Positions 6,360-7,233 of a stretch of 7,233 bases of DNA are shown here, piece after piece. This stretch comes from Candidatus Equinaster intestinalis (lineage in GTDB: Bacteria; Bacillota_A; Clostridia; Oscillospirales; Acutalibacteraceae). How positions within the stretch are numbered: position 1 is the stretch's first letter; each line of letters starts with the position of its first letter. A model generated the notes under the pieces. The model was not told the origin of the DNA, ran no database searches, and saw only the letters and a program-made list of their open reading frames with translations. The position numbers and the translations under genes were made by a program. The stretch spans positions 1 to 7,233 of the forward strand of contig JAGHTJ010000127.1 of the NCBI GenBank assembly GCA_018065375.1, in the 5' to 3' direction.

Positions 6360-6388
6360 TTGACTTTTACTGAATTATGTAATATACT
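6360..6388 (+). promoter_or_regulatory. Rightward promoter toward the repressor gene
   Basis: TTGACT (6360-6365), a 17-bp spacer and TATACT (6383-6388) match the sigma-A consensus at 10 of 12 positions. The start would be near 6395, giving a leader of about 116 nt before the repressor ATG that contains operators 2, 3 and 4. The spacer holds operator 1. No better + strand promoter is visible closer to the gene. Confidence 0.75.
6367..6382. promoter_or_regulatory. Operator 1, in the spacer of the rightward promoter
   Basis: TTACTGAATTATGTAA fits TTAC-N8-GTAA and matches the best palindrome form TTACTGAATTCAGTAA at 14 of 16 positions. It ends exactly where the -10 box begins. Binding here would block the repressor's own promoter, which implies autorepression. 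Assignment to the adjacent XRE repressor is inference. Confidence 0.75.
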
Positions 6389-6407
6389 CTTGGTAGAAAG
6401 AAAATAA

Positions 6408-6423
6408 ATACTGAATTCAGTAA
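6408..6423. promoter_or_regulatory. Operator 2, between the two facing promoters
   Basis: This site holds a perfect 14-bp palindrome, TACTGAATTCAGTA (6409-6422). It matches the 16-bp form at 15 of 16 positions. It lies in the stretch transcribed from both promoters, so each transcript could also form this hairpin near its 5' end. Confidence 0.75.
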
Positions 6424-6433
6424 TCACAACTTC

Positions 6434-6462
6434 ATTATATTACGCAAATACGTAATTGTCAA
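6434..6462 (-). promoter_or_regulatory. Leftward promoter of the zinc-ribbon/sigma-like operon
   Basis: On the - strand, TTGACA (6462-6457), a 17-bp spacer and TATAAT (6439-6434) match the sigma-A consensus at 12 of 12 positions. The start would be near 6427, leaving a leader of about 93 nt. It faces the rightward promoter, so transcription from each runs through the other. Such a strong promoter is expected to be kept silent by repression. Confidence 0.85.
6440..6455. promoter_or_regulatory. Operator 3, in the spacer of the leftward promoter
   Basis: TTACGCAAATACGTAA fits TTAC-N8-GTAA with 5-bp inverted arms (TTACG/CGTAA) but has a different centre from the other sites. It abuts the leftward -10 box in the same register as operator 1 does for the rightward promoter. 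Confidence 0.7.
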
Positions 6463-6470
6463 GTATAAAT

Positions 6471-6486
6471 TTACTAAATTCAGTAA
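6471..6486. promoter_or_regulatory. Operator 4, just upstream of the repressor ribosome binding site
   Basis: TTACTAAATTCAGTAA matches the palindromic form at 15 of 16 positions. No convincing promoter spans it. It lies about 12 bp before the repressor's ribosome binding site. Its role could be cooperative binding with operator 3 or a roadblock to transcription of the repressor gene. Confidence 0.7.
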
Positions 6487-6497
6487 TATTTTGATTT

Positions 6498-6503
6498 GGG
6501 GAG
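6498..6503 (+). promoter_or_regulatory. Ribosome binding site deciding the repressor start
   Basis: GGGGAG lies 7 nt before the ATG at 6511. It overlaps the alternative in-frame TTG at 6496, which cannot therefore be the start. Confidence 0.75.
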
Positions 6504-6510
6504 AAAAAAT

Positions 6511-6840
6511 ATGACGCAAATATATGAAAGAATAGCCGAGTTATGTCGAGAAAACGAAATCACCATTACGGATATGTGTAAAATCTGTAATATTCCGCGC
6601 GCATCACTTACGGATTATAAGATGGGGCGAATAAAGTCTCTTTCTGCGCTTACCCTTTCAAAAATATCCGAGCATTTTTCGGTAAGCGTTGAATATTTAC
6701 TTAACGGATATGAAAAAAGTACCGAGGAAAACGACCTCAAGGTAGCCCTTTTCGGAGGCGATACGGTAGTTACCGATGAAATGTGGGAGGAGGTCAAACG
6801 GTACGCACAATATATAAAGGAAAGAAATAATGAAAACTGA
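6511..6840 (+). CDS. XRE-family phage-type repressor (ImmR-like)
   Basis: This is a 109-residue DNA-binding protein with an N-terminal lambda-repressor-like helix-turn-helix (about 4-65). Its second and third helices fall near ITDMCKICNIP and ASLTDYKMGR, and it closes with the typical HFSVSVEYLLNG. A linker (68-85) leads to a C-terminal helix, TDEMWEEVKRYAQYIKERN (88-106), which probably serves oligomerisation. It has no LexA-like self-cleavage domain, so release of repression would have to come from outside. The overlapping metallopeptidase gene is the obvious candidate, as for ImmR/ImmA of ICEBs1. It very likely binds the four palindromes upstream, thus repressing the leftward operon and itself. 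Naming the exact family beyond XRE is uncertain. Confidence 0.9.
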   Translation: MTQIYERIAELCRENEITITDMCKICNIPRASLTDYKMGRIKSLSALTLSKISEHFSVSVEYLLNGYEKSTEENDLKVALFGGDTVVTDEMWEEVKRYAQYIKERNNEN

Positions 6841-7228
6841 AGCGCTTTACAAAATTGCCGCAAAAAATAATATAAAAGTGGATTTTTTCACCCTGCCGCA
6901 GAATAAATCGGTCTGTGTGGCGGTGGGGCAGAACGAGTTTATCGGCCTCGATAACTCCGGACTCACCCGTGCGGACGAAAAGGTTTGCCTTGCCCACGAG
7001 CTCGGCCATTTTCAAACGGGAAGCCTATATAATATGTATTCGCCCCTTGATATACGGGAAAAGCACGAGAAAAAGGCGGATAAATGGGCGATAGTGAAGC
7101 TGGTGCCCAAGCGTAAGCTTTTGCAGGCGGTCAAGAAGGGCGATAGCGATTTAACCACCCTTGCCGAGAACTTCGGCGTAACCAAAGAATTTATGCAAAA
7201 GGCGATAAATTATTATAATGAAAACTAA
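6830..7228 (+). CDS. immA: ImmA/IrrE-type zinc metallopeptidase
   Basis: The 132-residue protein has the zinc-peptidase motif H56-E57-L-G-H60, preceded by KVCLA. The downstream E80-x2-A83-D84 in HEKKADKWA supplies the likely third zinc ligand, the usual layout of the ImmA/IrrE N-terminal family (PF06114). Members such as ImmA of ICEBs1 cleave the partner repressor when the element is induced. Residues 93-130 form a helical C-terminal part (PKRKLLQAV, then LAENFGVTKEFMQKAI) that resembles a helix-turn-helix. The start overlaps the repressor stop by 11 bp (ATGAAAACTGA), with AAAGGAAA at 6816-6823, so the two are translationally coupled. The protein appears complete and its motif intact. Substrate identity is inferred from the neighbour. 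Confidence 0.92.
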   Translation: MKTEALYKIAAKNNIKVDFFTLPQNKSVCVAVGQNEFIGLDNSGLTRADEKVCLAHELGHFQTGSLYNMYSPLDIREKHEKKADKWAIVKLVPKRKLLQAVKKGDSDLTTLAENFGVTKEFMQKAINYYNEN

Positions 7229-7233
7229 AGCCC
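7218..7233 (+). CDS. Possible start of a third gene, cut by the window end
   Basis: An ATG at 7218 opens a frame reading MKTKA that overlaps the peptidase stop by 11 bp (ATGAAAACTAA). This almost exactly copies the repressor/peptidase junction (ATGAAAACTGA). The nearest purine-rich site (AAAAGG, 7197-7202) is 15 nt away, which is far. Too little is visible to identify a product. Confidence 0.3.

Noticed and set aside
6425..6427. GTG start giving a 153-residue form of the zinc-ribbon protein
   Set aside because: It coincides with the predicted transcription start, has no ribosome binding site, and its extra 31 residues are encoded by operator and promoter DNA.
6401..6429. A third promoter on the - strand spanning operator 2 (TTGTGA-N17-TATTTT)
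   Set aside because: Both boxes match only 4 of 6 positions and the operator sits in a different register, so chance in AT-rich DNA is likely.
6496..6498. TTG start of the repressor
   Set aside because: It overlaps the ribosome binding site of the better ATG at 6511.
1..7233. CRISPR arrays, tRNA or rRNA genes, riboswitches, insertion sequences
   Set aside because: No regularly spaced repeats, no RNA gene structure, no riboswitch-like leader and no transposase were seen. The rnf leader, where a regulator might be, is outside the window.

Overview
The window looks like chromosomal DNA from an anaerobic, probably gut-associated member of the Clostridia. The evidence is an Rnf complex in the clostridial gene order C-D-G-E-A-B, a rubrerythrin, and Firmicutes-type regulatory signals (AAGGAGG ribosome binding sites, consensus sigma-A promoters). 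This placement rests on gene content and protein style, not on a database match.

Positions 1-4831 (+ strand) hold an almost complete rnfCDGEAB operon. Only the first few residues of RnfC lie outside the window. The genes overlap or nearly touch, which suggests translational coupling. Together they encode a membrane complex that couples electron transfer between reduced ferredoxin and NAD+ to Na+ or H+ translocation. RnfB takes electrons from ferredoxin, RnfC carries the NAD(H)/FMN site, RnfD and RnfG carry covalent flavins, and RnfA and RnfE form the membrane core with its intramembrane iron-sulfur site. No apbE flavin transferase is present. The operon promoter lies upstream of the window.

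Positions 4832-4934 hold two back-to-back intrinsic terminators, one for rnf and one for the convergent rubrerythrin gene. They sit inside a larger inverted repeat that can fold as a cloverleaf.

Positions 4935-5638 (- strand) hold a 214-residue rubrerythrin with a cysteine-pair domain at both ends. It has its own extended -10 promoter, whose -10 box is one arm of a palindrome.

Positions 5652-7233 hold a phage/ICE-type immunity module. On the - strand is a two-gene operon: a cysteine-rich zinc-ribbon protein and a small sigma-region-4-like protein. On the + strand are an XRE-family repressor and an ImmA/IrrE-type metallopeptidase, with a possible third gene starting at the window edge. The control region between them (6335-6510) is the most striking part. 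Two strong promoters face each other, and each 17-bp spacer is filled in the same register by a 16-bp TTAC-N8-GTAA operator. Two more operators lie nearby, and all four are spaced at close to whole helical turns. This resembles the face-to-face switches of phages P2 and 186, combined with an ICEBs1-like repressor/protease pair. No integrase, attachment site or structural phage gene is visible, so the module could be the edge of an element, a remnant, or a domesticated switch.
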